NCBI GenBank assembly: GCA_020073385.1
Contig: JAIQFH010000028.1
Span: 1 to 64,000, forward strand
Direction of reading: 5' to 3'
DNA: 64,000 nt
Source of the DNA: Terriglobia bacterium
GTDB lineage: Bacteria > Acidobacteriota > Terriglobia > Terriglobales > Acidobacteriaceae
Part shown: in pieces, positions 1-8,192 of the stretch
How positions within the stretch are numbered: the stretch's first letter is position 1
Layout: every line of letters begins with the position of its first letter
The notes under the pieces: model-generated
Seen by the model: the letters and a program-made list of their open reading frames with translations, nothing else
What the model was told of the DNA's origin: nothing
The model's database searches: none
Program-made: the position numbers and the translations under genes

Positions 1-359
1 GCCAGGCTGGCCACGCCGCTGGCCGTATCGGCAGCGATTTTGTTAGTGCTCTCGCGGCTCCAGAACGGCGTCATGCGCAACGTGATCGGCCAGTACGCCG
101 GGTTCTGCCAGATCGGGGCATCTTTGTCGTTCATCAGTTGATAGCCGTTGTCTTTGAATTTCTGGCCGAAGTAATTGAGCATGGGCCAGGTTTCATGGCA
201 GGCGGAACAACGAAGGCCATACTTGCGAGCGAAAGCCGGAAGGGCATTCGCGGATTGGCTGCCGCTCAGGATCACGAAAACGATCACTAGAGTGGCTGTA
301 AAGAAGTACCTCCTACTAACCGGCACTCCTGTGTGGTTCGACTTCATTCCCATATGCAT
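1..359 (-). CDS. c-type cytochrome-like exported protein, C-terminal part off the window
   Basis: The reverse strand is open from an ATG at 359 to the window edge, so only about 119 N-terminal residues are visible. A GAGGAG ribosome-binding site lies six bases upstream of that ATG. The N-terminus has a positively charged start and a hydrophobic signal segment (FFTATLVIVFVILSG) ending near SANA. It is followed by AFARKYGLRCSACHETWP, which contains one CxxCH heme c attachment motif, and then by a GQKFKDNGYQL segment. This arrangement is common in exported cytochromes annotated only as hypothetical in Acidobacteria and related phyla. The protein should be in the periplasm or outer membrane. Further hemes or a beta-barrel may lie beyond the window edge. 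The electron-transfer role is inferred from the heme motif only. Confidence 0.75.
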   Translation of the reverse strand, partial: MHMGMKSNHTGVPVSRRYFFTATLVIVFVILSGSQSANALPAFARKYGLRCSACHETWPMLNYFGQKFKDNGYQLMNDKDAPIWQNPAYWPITLRMTPFWSRESTNKIAADTASGVASL

Positions 360-670
360 GCCGCACTCCTCAGGCAATTGTGTTATTTGGCAAAACTGCA
401 TTCCCACAAATGCGAAGGCGAGAAAACCGCAGCGAACCCGGCTCGGAACCCCTTCCAGGACGGGCCGCATTGGTGGCAGAGTCTAAACCGATTTTCCAGT
501 TTAGGTCCTACCACCGTACCGGGGCGGAATCCTACTACGCGGAGAAAGCGACTTGCAAGAGGTGTTTTTACATTTTTTTTACAGCGCCAAAACGAAGTGG
601 GTTTCTCTTTGGCATGCAAAATCAGCGCCGAGCGCCGGGAGTTGACACAAATGGGCAGACTTGAGACTCT
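360..670. other. intergenic region, no gene seen
   Basis: This is about 310 bases between two divergent genes. I see no coding sequence with a plausible start and composition, only overlapping short frames. It contains A/T runs near 565-585 that could belong to a promoter for the rightward pair of genes, but I cannot assign clear -35/-10 boxes. Confidence 0.5.
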
Positions 671-1675
671 TTGTCGAACGGGGCCACACCTGTGGAAAAG
701 TCCGGACCTCATCTTCAGACCCTCTCAGGAAACGCGCTAGGCTTCCTTCGCCAGTTCCGATGCCTTTTTCCTGCAATTTTGGGAGTCACCCTGGCTCTCG
801 GGCTCACGGCTTGGCCGCCTGGTCTGGCAGCGCGCGAAAAAAAAGACGCCACCCAATATGGAATGGGATTCATCGGAAACCTTCCGTTTCCTGAGGCTGA
901 GGTATCACGGGTTGTTCAGGAAATTGTACAAAATGGAATGATTCGGGGTACCAAAGAGTACAACAAAGACGAATTTGTGTCGGGCGCCGAGGTGGCTACT
1001 TCGACCCCCGTTTTCCCTGCCTGGACCGAGGGCGGAAAAGTTTTCTACAAGGTTCGCCTTAACGCCCTGGATCCGCGGAATTTCAAGGACAGCGGTGATG
1101 TTGGGACTCTCGCCGTCCGTTACGTGGTCCAGGGTCAGGACGAAAAGCATACGGTGCTACGCATTGACGCGATCTTCGTCGAAGATTTCCGCCACGTGGC
1201 ACATGCATCGAATGGCTCTGTCGAAACTGCGGAGTACAAAGACATTCATGACCATCTTGATTCCCTCGCGTTGATGAAGACCGAGGCCGCTGAGTCCGAG
1301 AAGGCAAAGCAAGAATCGTCGTCGAGGAAACAGGAAGTTGCATTGAGGGACGAAACCAGTGGACCCTCGAACCCACTTCCACCAAGTCCCATTGTCGACC
1401 AACCATCGCCAACATCACCACAGAGCCAGGAACCAACTCCCCCGGTAAGTATCGAACAGCGCGTACACAATCTCAGGCAACAGGTCCAGAGAATCGTGAA
1501 GGCGCCTGGAGCACCTCTGAAGTCTGCGCCGTTTCACTCCGCGAGCACGTTGCAGGCTCTGCCAAGCGGTGCCGAGGTTCTGATTGTGATCACGACGCCT
1601 TACTGGTTCGGCGTGGAAACTCATGACGGCCAGCATGGATGGATTCTGCGCGACGAGTTGGAGATGTTGCCGTGA
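671..1675 (+). CDS. exported SH3b-like domain protein
   Basis: About 334 residues, with a TTG start at 671 (a GTG at 692 is an alternative). A hydrophobic stretch near residues 30-52 (LFPAILGVTLALGLTAW) should direct export or anchor the protein. Residues 60-200 are of unknown type. A Pro/Ser/Gln-rich linker follows at roughly 205-260. The C-terminal 70 residues (STLQALPSGAEVLIVI ... HGWILRDELEMLP) have the look of a bacterial SH3 domain, with the usual Gly-Trp before the last strand. Such domains commonly bind peptidoglycan or peptides. The stop overlaps the GTG start of the next gene (GTGA), and that neighbour ends in a similar domain, so the two are probably translated together and work together. 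Specific function unknown. Confidence 0.65.
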   Translation: MSNGATPVEKSGPHLQTLSGNALGFLRQFRCLFPAILGVTLALGLTAWPPGLAAREKKDATQYGMGFIGNLPFPEAEVSRVVQEIVQNGMIRGTKEYNKDEFVSGAEVATSTPVFPAWTEGGKVFYKVRLNALDPRNFKDSGDVGTLAVRYVVQGQDEKHTVLRIDAIFVEDFRHVAHASNGSVETAEYKDIHDHLDSLALMKTEAAESEKAKQESSSRKQEVALRDETSGPSNPLPPSPIVDQPSPTSPQSQEPTPPVSIEQRVHNLRQQVQRIVKAPGAPLKSAPFHSASTLQALPSGAEVLIVITTPYWFGVETHDGQHGWILRDELEMLP

Positions 1676-2961
1676 AGATCCGCCCGGGCGCTCGCCACTA
1701 CGTACTCTCGCTGTGCGGATGCATGGTGATTCTTTCCACGGTCGTCGCATGGACGCAGTCAAATCCAGCGGAAAGAACGTTCCCGCAATCCAAGGCCGCA
1801 ATTGAAAAAGCCCTCAAAGCGATGCAGGCCAACATGGCGGGGCGCCTGCCGGCCCTGGAGGGATTCGCTAAACCCGGAGAACATCCACTGGATCGTTATC
1901 AGCGAGGCTACTACCAGGCGACCGCCGAAGTTGTTCCGAATCCCTCAGGCGGTTCCTTGGTGAGGATCAAGACCAAAGTGACCGCCTGGTACTCCGATCC
2001 ATCATCGTCGCGCTCCGGATATCAGTTGCTCACTTCCAACGGGCGACTGGAGTCGGACCTGCTGGATCAACTCTCGGAACAACTTGCGACTTCTGCTTCT
2101 GAGAAGACCGTTGCCAGCAGCACCGCGGTGAAGGCCTCGCCGGAGGCATCCAAGGATGCGCAGCCATCTGCCCCGGAACCTGTTCGGAAATTCCCTGAAG
2201 CGAACAACACGATCTCTTCGTCGGTGAAGGAGTGGGCCGCTTCGGCATCCGCCCCGGACAAGTCTACGGAGCCATCCGCGAAACCAGACAGTTCATTGCA
2301 GGCCGAAGCCAATAACCTTGAGGAGATTCTGAAGAACACGGCCCATCCCAAGAATCTGGTTGCCGTCAAGAAATCGGGCACTCCGGTCGTTCCTACTCCG
2401 AGCCTGACGGCCAAACCTCAGTTTCTTGCCAGCCTGCACGATGAATTCGAGTTGCTAGACTTTAACGCCGATTGGGTTCACGTGCGCATCTCGGGCCTTT
2501 CCCGAGGATGGATCTGGCGCAACAGCGTGGAGATGCCGGAGGGCATTGCGGATAATGCGCCTTCGTCTGGCGCGCTCAACACAGCCGCCGATTTGTTTCA
2601 TGTAGTTCGCGAGGAGACAGCGCCCTTCCCCGGAGATTGGGAACCCCTTCGAGGCAAGAGCGTGAAGATTATCTCTGTCCAGAAGATCGACGAAGCGGAG
2701 AGAAAAACAGGCACCAAGGAGCGCTGGGAGTACGCGAAGTTTCTGCTGGAGAAGAGTTACAGCGAGATCGCGGAGAAGAAATCCGGACTCGCGGGAGTGG
2801 TTGTGATTTTCGACTCCGCCGATGGCGGGATGATCGCGGCTACCACGCCGGCTCTTCAGCAGTGGAGAGCGGGCACGCTGACCGATTCGGCTCTGTGGCA
2901 CAAATGCTTTTTCGATCCGCCGGAGACCTTTGACTCGTCAGGCTCTTCCGGAAGCTGGTAA
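1672..2961 (+). CDS. exported SH3b-like domain protein, paralogous partner of the preceding gene
   Basis: I place the start at GTG 1672, which overlaps the stop of the upstream gene (GTGA) and gives a clean signal peptide (MKIRPGARHYVLSLCGCMVI). The frame also extends upstream to an ATG at 1639. The protein has about 429 residues. A low-complexity Ser/Ala/Lys/Pro segment follows near residues 135-230. An SH3b-like part comes next (FLASLHDEFELLDFNADWV ... SRGWIWRNSVEMPEG), matching the end of the previous protein. The last 120 residues carry a predicted alpha/beta domain without a motif I recognise. A Cys in the signal region (LCGC) might be a lipobox, but this is weak. Likely periplasmic or envelope-associated; function unknown. 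Confidence 0.65.
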   Translation: MKIRPGARHYVLSLCGCMVILSTVVAWTQSNPAERTFPQSKAAIEKALKAMQANMAGRLPALEGFAKPGEHPLDRYQRGYYQATAEVVPNPSGGSLVRIKTKVTAWYSDPSSSRSGYQLLTSNGRLESDLLDQLSEQLATSASEKTVASSTAVKASPEASKDAQPSAPEPVRKFPEANNTISSSVKEWAASASAPDKSTEPSAKPDSSLQAEANNLEEILKNTAHPKNLVAVKKSGTPVVPTPSLTAKPQFLASLHDEFELLDFNADWVHVRISGLSRGWIWRNSVEMPEGIADNAPSSGALNTAADLFHVVREETAPFPGDWEPLRGKSVKIISVQKIDEAERKTGTKERWEYAKFLLEKSYSEIAEKKSGLAGVVVIFDSADGGMIAATTPALQQWRAGTLTDSALWHKCFFDPPETFDSSGSSGSW

Positions 2962-3136
2962 CCATTCGATGCATGTTCGACATCGGATATGGTAGCCTGA
3001 GAGCGAGTGAAGGATTTCATTTTCACTTGACTTTCGAAAGTGATCAGAGTACGTATGCTTTCCTTGAGCCGTTCCGGATGGGGTCCGGGCGGGCTTGTTT
3101 CGCAAAACAGCTTTCCCGAATGACACGGCCTAACTC

Positions 3137-4072
3137 ATGAGCTCGCTGATCCTGCCTCTCACCGGTTTCCGCACACGCGCAACCTCCCTTTTTCGTGACT
3201 ATGCTGAATTGACCAAACTGCGGGTCACCTCTTTGATAGTGATGACCGCATGGTGCGGCTATTTCTTCGGCGCGCACAAGGCAGGAGAATCGTGGATTAG
3301 CTATGGGCTATTAAATGCTCTGATCGGCATTGGACTCGTCTCCAGCGGCACGGCAGCGCTGAACGAAGTAATGGAGCATGATGTCGATGGTCACATGCGG
3401 CGCACGGCTCTGCGCCCTATTCCGGCCGGACGCATGAGCTTGGCTCACGCCATGATCGTCGGCTTGCTGATGTCGATCGGTGGATCTTTCTACTTGGCAA
3501 TTTTCACGAATCCTTTAACCGGACTGCTTACCTTCCTGACGTCCGCGGTCTACCTCGTGGCCTACACTCCGTTGAAGCGTGTTTCCCCGATTTGCACTTT
3601 CGTGGGTGCTTTTCCCGGTGCCATGCCGGGTGTTCTGGGCTGGACCGCCGCTCGCGGACAGCTGGAATGGGGAACGCTGGTGCTGTTTGCCATCCTTTTC
3701 GTATGGCAGTTTCCGCACTTTTTCTCGATCGCGTGGCTCTACCGCGAAGACTACGAAAAGGGTGGAATCAAGATGCTTCCGGTGGTGGAAGAGGACGGAC
3801 GCTCTACCGCCCGCCGCATCCTGGCCTATTCGATTGCTCTCATCCCGATCAGTCTCCTGCCCAGTTACATGGGCATGGCGGGAAAGATTTATCTGGTCGG
3901 AGCGATCGTTCTGGGATTTGCCATGCTTTACTTCGGGGTTAGACTTGCCTTCCTCAACCTTCCTCTAGCCACCGCCCGTTCTAAAATGTACGCGCGCCAC
4001 GTTCTTCAAGCGACCGTGATTTACCTGCCCTTGCTCTTTGCGCTGATGATGAGCAACTCGGTCAAGCCCTAA
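3137..4072 (+). CDS. ctaB: protoheme IX farnesyltransferase (heme o synthase)
   Basis: This 311-residue polytopic membrane enzyme of the UbiA superfamily transfers farnesyl from farnesyl diphosphate to heme b, giving heme o for heme-copper oxidases. The first motif ELTKLRVTSLIVMTAW and the allylic-diphosphate-binding region (NEVMEHDVDGHMRRTALRPI, an N-x3-D-x3-D-like site) are clear. The second conserved loop (REDYEKGGIKMLPVV) and about eight or nine hydrophobic segments are also present. Length fits the family. Neighbouring genes do not include the oxidase subunits, but the convergent gene is a di-heme peroxidase, so the region has a heme theme. The family assignment is firm. Confidence 0.93.
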   Translation: MSSLILPLTGFRTRATSLFRDYAELTKLRVTSLIVMTAWCGYFFGAHKAGESWISYGLLNALIGIGLVSSGTAALNEVMEHDVDGHMRRTALRPIPAGRMSLAHAMIVGLLMSIGGSFYLAIFTNPLTGLLTFLTSAVYLVAYTPLKRVSPICTFVGAFPGAMPGVLGWTAARGQLEWGTLVLFAILFVWQFPHFFSIAWLYREDYEKGGIKMLPVVEEDGRSTARRILAYSIALIPISLLPSYMGMAGKIYLVGAIVLGFAMLYFGVRLAFLNLPLATARSKMYARHVLQATVIYLPLLFALMMSNSVKP

Positions 4073-4098
4073 GCGCGCACTCCTATAGTAGCTCTCAG

Positions 4099-5226
4099 CT
4101 ATTTTTTTCCCTCCAGATTCTTGGCCATGTCCGGGGGCGGCCCGAGTTCTTCTGGCATTGAGACCGTCAATGACTCCATGAAGGCAAGCAGGTCGTCACG
4201 TTCATCGAAGCCGAGAGAATCGAGCGCGTGAATTTCCTTGTCGAGGTGTGGATTCATATTGCCACCGCCGATGTAATGTCCAAGAGCATCTTTTAGAGTC
4301 GGGAACGTCCCGTCGTGCATGTACGGAGCACGGGACGCAATGTTCCTGAGGGACGGTGTCTTGAACGCGCCCCAGTCGGCTTCATTCTTGGTCTGCTCGT
4401 AGCGGCCGAGATCGACCATCTTGCCATTCACGTCCGCACCGATTCCGAGATTGTGGAATTTGTTATCGGTGAACAGGGCGTAGTCTTTGCCGATGGTATG
4501 ACAGACCTCGCAGTTTCCCTTCTTCGGGTCCATAAAGAGCTTGAGCCCTCGTTGAGCGGAGGCCGAGAGAGCTTTCTTGTCGTGGCCGTAGTAGAAGCGA
4601 TCGAAGGATGAATTGCCGCATAGCACCGTGCGCTCGAAGGATGCAATCGACTTCACGACCAGGTCGATCGTGATCTGCTCGGTACCCCATGCCTGCTTGA
4701 AGAGAGCGACATACTTGGGATCGGCCTGCAGTCGTTTGACGACATCCACGTGAGTGGAGGCCATCTCGACTGGATTCGCGATCGGCCCTTTGGCCTGTTC
4801 CTCCAGACTTGGCGCCCGCCCGTCCCAGAATTGCAGCGTGTTGTAGGCCGAGTTGATCACCGTCGGCGAGTGCCGTGCTCCCTGCTTGCCTCCGACGCCC
4901 AGCGAGACCGGGTGCGTGTCGGTGAAGCCCATCTGCGGCCCATGGCAAGACGCGCAAGAGACCGTGTTATCGGATGAGAGGACAGGATCGTAATAGAGTC
5001 GGCGGCCAAGCGCTACCGTATCGGCGGTCGGAGGATTGTCAGCCGGAATCGGTACCGGCGGCAATCCGAGCGGTGCCTTGATCTGCAGCGGCTTGCCTAA
5101 CGGCATGATGGCTTGGTCCGTCGGGCGGCTCAATGCGTTGACAGGTCGGTAGAGAGCAGCGAAAGCAATGAGGACGATGAAGAAAAGCGCAAATACGAGG
5201 GCGCGAACTTTCTCCGAGGACGCCAT
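4099..5226 (-). CDS. di-heme cytochrome c peroxidase (CcpA/MauG family)
   Basis: This 375-residue protein has an N-terminal membrane segment or uncleaved signal at residues 9-25. It carries two heme c sites, CASCH at 91-95 and CEVCH at 239-243, the spacing expected for bacterial di-heme peroxidases. The conserved RHSPTVINSAYN and FWDGRAPSLEEQA segments, the late TPSLRNIASRAPYMHDGTF loop and the C-terminal LLAFMESL helix are all present. The family reduces hydrogen peroxide with electrons from small cytochromes or, in MauG-like members, oxidises protein side chains. The tail end lies only 26 bases from ctaB in convergent orientation. A physiological substrate cannot be read from the sequence. 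Confidence 0.9.
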   Translation of the reverse strand: MASSEKVRALVFALFFIVLIAFAALYRPVNALSRPTDQAIMPLGKPLQIKAPLGLPPVPIPADNPPTADTVALGRRLYYDPVLSSDNTVSCASCHGPQMGFTDTHPVSLGVGGKQGARHSPTVINSAYNTLQFWDGRAPSLEEQAKGPIANPVEMASTHVDVVKRLQADPKYVALFKQAWGTEQITIDLVVKSIASFERTVLCGNSSFDRFYYGHDKKALSASAQRGLKLFMDPKKGNCEVCHTIGKDYALFTDNKFHNLGIGADVNGKMVDLGRYEQTKNEADWGAFKTPSLRNIASRAPYMHDGTFPTLKDALGHYIGGGNMNPHLDKEIHALDSLGFDERDDLLAFMESLTVSMPEELGPPPDMAKNLEGKK

Positions 5227-5379
5227 GGCGACTCCTTTTCCGTGATCAGCAAAAATTCTAGGTCTCGAAGAAATCGCAGGATGTGCGCCAGGTCACATGG
5301 GGTCGTGCGCAAGGGACTGTCGGCCGCTACTCTTCGCCACAATTCCTCGTTCATCGTAGAATGCTGCGAGGCTGAAACC

Positions 5380-6408
5380 TTGAAGCTGACCGAAGATCCG
5401 CACCGCAGACTGAACGCACTCACCAACGAATGGGTGCTGGTTTCACCGCATCGCGCCACACGCCCTTGGCAGGGCGAAGTCGCCCAGCTTCAGACCGGGA
5501 CCGAACCGGCGTACGATCCCACCTGCTATCTGTGTCCGGGGAACGCCCGGGTTGGAGGCATTCGGAATCCCCAGTACACATCCACGTTCGTTTTCGACAA
5601 CGACTTCGCGGCTCTGAAACCTGGAACGGAGCGTGAGAGCCTGGATGTGGAAGGGCTCGGTCTGCTGGTGGCGCAGGGCGAACCGGGCATCTGCCGAGTA
5701 ATCTGTTTTTCTCCTCGCCACGACCTTACGTTGGCGACCATGACGCCGGAAGCGATCGAACCCGTGGTCCACACTTGGATGGAACAGTTCCGCGAGTTGG
5801 GTGGCCTGGAGACCATCAACCACGTACAGATCTTTGAGAACCGCGGCGCCATGATGGGAGCGAGCAATCCCCATCCGCACTGCCAGATCTGGGCGACAGC
5901 ATCGATTCCCGTCGAGCCCGCAAAAGAACTCGCCGCTCAAAGCGCATACTGGCGGGCGAAGCAGCGCTGCCTTCTGTGTGACTATGTCGCCGTTGAACAG
6001 CGCCAGCGGGAGCGCCTGCTCTTTGAGAATGACGGCTTCATCGCCTTAGTGCCTTACTGGGCGGTTTGGCCCTTCGAAATTTTGGTGTGCAGCCGCCGCC
6101 ACCTGAGAAGCATGAACGATTTCACACCAGAGGACGCGCGTCTTCTCAGCCACATGCTCCATCGCGTCACCTCAACCTACGACAAAGTGTTTGGAGTTCC
6201 CTTCCCGTATTCGATGGGCTTTCATCAAAACCCTACCGATGGCGGCGAACATGCCGAATGGCATTTTCATGCGCATTTCTATCCGCCGCTGCTGCGCTCG
6301 GCGACCATACGGAAATTTATGGTTGGATTTGAAATGCTGGGGAACGCGCAGCGCGACATCACGCCTGAAATCGTAGCGGCGCGGCTGAGGGAATTGTCAG
6401 GGCTCTAG
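5380..6408 (+). CDS. galT: galactose-1-phosphate uridylyltransferase
   Basis: This is a Leloir-pathway enzyme exchanging UMP between UDP-glucose and galactose-1-phosphate. I choose TTG 5380 because a GAGG box lies eight bases upstream. It gives 342 residues, near the usual 345-350, beginning MKLTEDPHRRLNAL. The frame is open further upstream to 5113, but that part lies inside the opposite gene and does not resemble the family. The catalytic HPH-x-Q triad is at residues 165-169 (NPHPHCQIWA). A CYLC zinc-site element, NHVQIFENRG and a second histidine-rich motif near the end (HAEWHFHAHFYPP) are also seen. No other galactose gene is adjacent. Confidence 0.92.
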   Translation: MKLTEDPHRRLNALTNEWVLVSPHRATRPWQGEVAQLQTGTEPAYDPTCYLCPGNARVGGIRNPQYTSTFVFDNDFAALKPGTERESLDVEGLGLLVAQGEPGICRVICFSPRHDLTLATMTPEAIEPVVHTWMEQFRELGGLETINHVQIFENRGAMMGASNPHPHCQIWATASIPVEPAKELAAQSAYWRAKQRCLLCDYVAVEQRQRERLLFENDGFIALVPYWAVWPFEILVCSRRHLRSMNDFTPEDARLLSHMLHRVTSTYDKVFGVPFPYSMGFHQNPTDGGEHAEWHFHAHFYPPLLRSATIRKFMVGFEMLGNAQRDITPEIVAARLRELSGL

Positions 6409-6466
6409 CGCGCGCCCATCGCGTGTATGCTTTGAACGTACGCTGATAGCAACTGGATTCATACTT

Positions 6467-6925
6467 ATGAGAACTGCAAAACGCTTCGCACTCTTGTTCC
6501 TGTCCGCCGTTTGCCTAATCACCACTTCAGCATTTGCACAGTGGAGCTCCATCGCGCCCGGTCGGCTGATCAGTCCGGAGGATTTAGCAAAGATGGTGCA
6601 GTCCGGTAAAGAGAAGCCGCTGATGCTGCAGGTCGGATCTCGCATGTTGTTTTTGCAGGCCCATATTCCGGGATCCGAGTACGTCGGGCCGGGAGCAAAC
6701 GAAGCGGGCCTGCAGCAGCTCCGCAAGCGCGTGGAGGGCTTGCCTCGCAACAAGTTCATCGTTCTCTATTGCGGATGCTGCCCCTGGAATCACTGCCCCA
6801 ACGTCAAACCCGCTGATGATGCGTTGCACGCCATGGGCTTCACCAACGTGAAGGTGCTCTACATCGCCGACAATTTCGGAACCAACTGGGTCGACAAGGG
6901 CTATCCGACGGCGAAGGGGGAGTAA
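6467..6925 (+). CDS. exported rhodanese-like protein
   Basis: About 152 residues with a Sec signal peptide (RFALLFLSAVCLITTSAFA) and a rhodanese fold. Visible elements are the early RLISPEDLAKMV, the AHIPGSEYVGPG loop corresponding to the usual 'HIPGA' motif, and a cysteine-rich active-site loop LYCGCCPWNHCPN. It ends with the NVKVLYIADNFGTNW strand. A canonical rhodanese has one Cys in a CxxGxR loop. Here there are four cysteines and no obvious Arg, so a redox or metal role is as likely as sulfur transfer. The stop codon is followed within a few bases by a thioredoxin-like gene in the same frame, suggesting co-translation and a shared periplasmic thiol function. Confidence 0.82.
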   Translation: MRTAKRFALLFLSAVCLITTSAFAQWSSIAPGRLISPEDLAKMVQSGKEKPLMLQVGSRMLFLQAHIPGSEYVGPGANEAGLQQLRKRVEGLPRNKFIVLYCGCCPWNHCPNVKPADDALHAMGFTNVKVLYIADNFGTNWVDKGYPTAKGE

Positions 6926-6928
6926 GCT

Positions 6929-7465
6929 CTGCGACCCGGGATCAAGTCGGCCGCTATCGTCATCGCCGCAGCCGTCGGGGTGGGAGTGGGTGTCTACTCC
7001 TACAGGCAGTCGCGGGGAACACGGACTGACTCGCTGGTCGCAAAGCAGCATCGACCCGCGCCCGATTTCACGCTGCCGCTGATTGATGGGGGACAGCTCC
7101 GGCTATCTTCCTATCGGGGTAAAGTCGTCTTGCTGGATTTCTGGGCCACCTGGTGCGTTCCCTGCCGCGACGAGACTCCGCACTTCGTCGAATTGCAACA
7201 GAAGTACGGCGGCCAAGGACTGCAGATTGTCGGAGTCTCGATGGACGACAGCCCCGATCCAGTCCGCACCTTCTATCAGCAGTTCCACATGAACTATCCC
7301 GTTGTCATGGGAACTGCCGACGTCGGCGGAGCCTATGGAGGAGTTCTCGGCCTGCCCATTGCTTTCCTGATCGACCGCGAGGGACGCATTTACGCCAAGC
7401 ACATAGGCGCCACGGATGCTGCGGTATTCGATAAGGACATCACTACCCTCTTGCAGACCCGCTAG
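6929..7465 (+). CDS. TlpA/ResA-type thioredoxin-fold protein, probable CTG start
   Basis: The core starts at PAPDFTLPLIDGG and carries the active site FWATWCVPCRDE (WCxPC). It continues through a redoxin fold including a cis-Pro region (LGLPIAFLIDREGRI). The reading frame is blocked by the TAA of the rhodanese gene at 6923, and the first ATG/GTG/TTG downstream (GTG 6980) falls inside the hydrophobic segment. A start at CTG 6929, preceded by a GGGGGAG box six bases away, would give a complete anchor (RPGIKSAAIVIAAAVGVGV) as expected for the family. I therefore place the start there, though GTG 6980 is possible. Likely a membrane-tethered periplasmic disulfide reductase, coupled to the rhodanese. 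Confidence 0.8.
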   Translation: MRPGIKSAAIVIAAAVGVGVGVYSYRQSRGTRTDSLVAKQHRPAPDFTLPLIDGGQLRLSSYRGKVVLLDFWATWCVPCRDETPHFVELQQKYGGQGLQIVGVSMDDSPDPVRTFYQQFHMNYPVVMGTADVGGAYGGVLGLPIAFLIDREGRIYAKHIGATDAAVFDKDITTLLQTR

Positions 7466-7517
7466 ACTCGCTTACCTGCTTCCAGCCAACAACTTACATA
7501 AACTGCCTCCCCAACTG

Positions 7518-7568
7518 CCGCGACCGTTCGTGTGGTCCAATCACAGGCCGCTGTGATTTCAGTCGCGG
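7518..7568. promoter_or_regulatory. nested palindrome upstream of the citrate-lyase-like operon
   Basis: A perfect palindrome AATCACAG-GCCG-CTGTGATT lies at 7539-7558. It is flanked by a second inverted pair, CCGCGAC at 7518-7524 and GTCGCGG at 7562-7568. It sits about 60 bases before the first gene of a seven-gene operon. The inner palindrome has the form of a dimeric repressor operator. The outer pair could instead form an RNA stem. The cognate factor is unknown. Confidence 0.5.
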
Positions 7569-7618
7569 CCTTGGTCGAGTCAGCCAGCTAGCCTCAATAG
7601 TTCCCCTCGGACACCGGT

Positions 7619-8182
7619 ATGCGAGAGACCGTCAAGCGCCTTTGGCCGGAGATCGACTGGATTCAGGATCCCCAACTGCGAGAGCAAGTTACACAAACCT
7701 GGATCAAGGCGCTGGAACGCAGTGCGCTCAAACCCGATGACCTGAACCAGATACCCTTCACGCTTCTCGTCCCCAACTGCCCGATCACCTTCATGGAGCA
7801 TAAGCGCTGCGTGGTCCACATCGCGCGCGACAGCGCCAAAGCTATGCAGTCGTTCATGGGTCGCGCTCTACCGATCGACTTCGACACCGTGCTCGCTGGG
7901 GCGATCCTGGCCGACGTTGGGAAGTTACTGGAATACGAACTGGGGCCGGACGGCAAGAGCCGCCAGAGTGAGCGCGGAGAAGCTCTGCGTCATCCGTTCA
8001 CCGGAGTTGCGCTGGCCCTCGAATGCGGAGTTCCTGATTCCGTATGCCACATTATTGCGGCCCATGCCGCCGAAGGCGACCTGGTCAAGCGAACCACAGA
8101 AGCTTTCATCGTGCATCACGCCGACTTCATGGCATTTCTGCCATTCAAGAATCCGAAAAACATCAAGGTGAAAGCTGAGTAA
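7619..8182 (+). CDS. HD-superfamily-like protein, degenerate metal site
   Basis: 187 residues. The order of motifs resembles HD phosphohydrolases: HKRCVVHIARDSA (His near 60-67), LADVGKLLEYEL where HD proteins have HDxGK, then RHPFTG, IIAAHAAEGD and VHHADFMAFL. The first His of the HD pair is Ala (ADVGK), so catalysis may be altered or lost. It is the first gene of a run with very short gaps (11 bases to the next), so it belongs to the tricarboxylate operon. It might act on a nucleotide or CoA-like compound or regulate the pathway, but nothing in the sequence decides this. Confidence 0.7.
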   Translation: MRETVKRLWPEIDWIQDPQLREQVTQTWIKALERSALKPDDLNQIPFTLLVPNCPITFMEHKRCVVHIARDSAKAMQSFMGRALPIDFDTVLAGAILADVGKLLEYELGPDGKSRQSERGEALRHPFTGVALALECGVPDSVCHIIAAHAAEGDLVKRTTEAFIVHHADFMAFLPFKNPKNIKVKAE

Positions 8183-8192
8183 GGAGCCGAAA

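Noticed and set aside
5113..5379. N-terminal extension of GalT by 89 residues
   Set aside because: The extension lies largely inside the opposite peroxidase gene and has no similarity to the family; a TTG with a ribosome site at 5380 gives the normal length.
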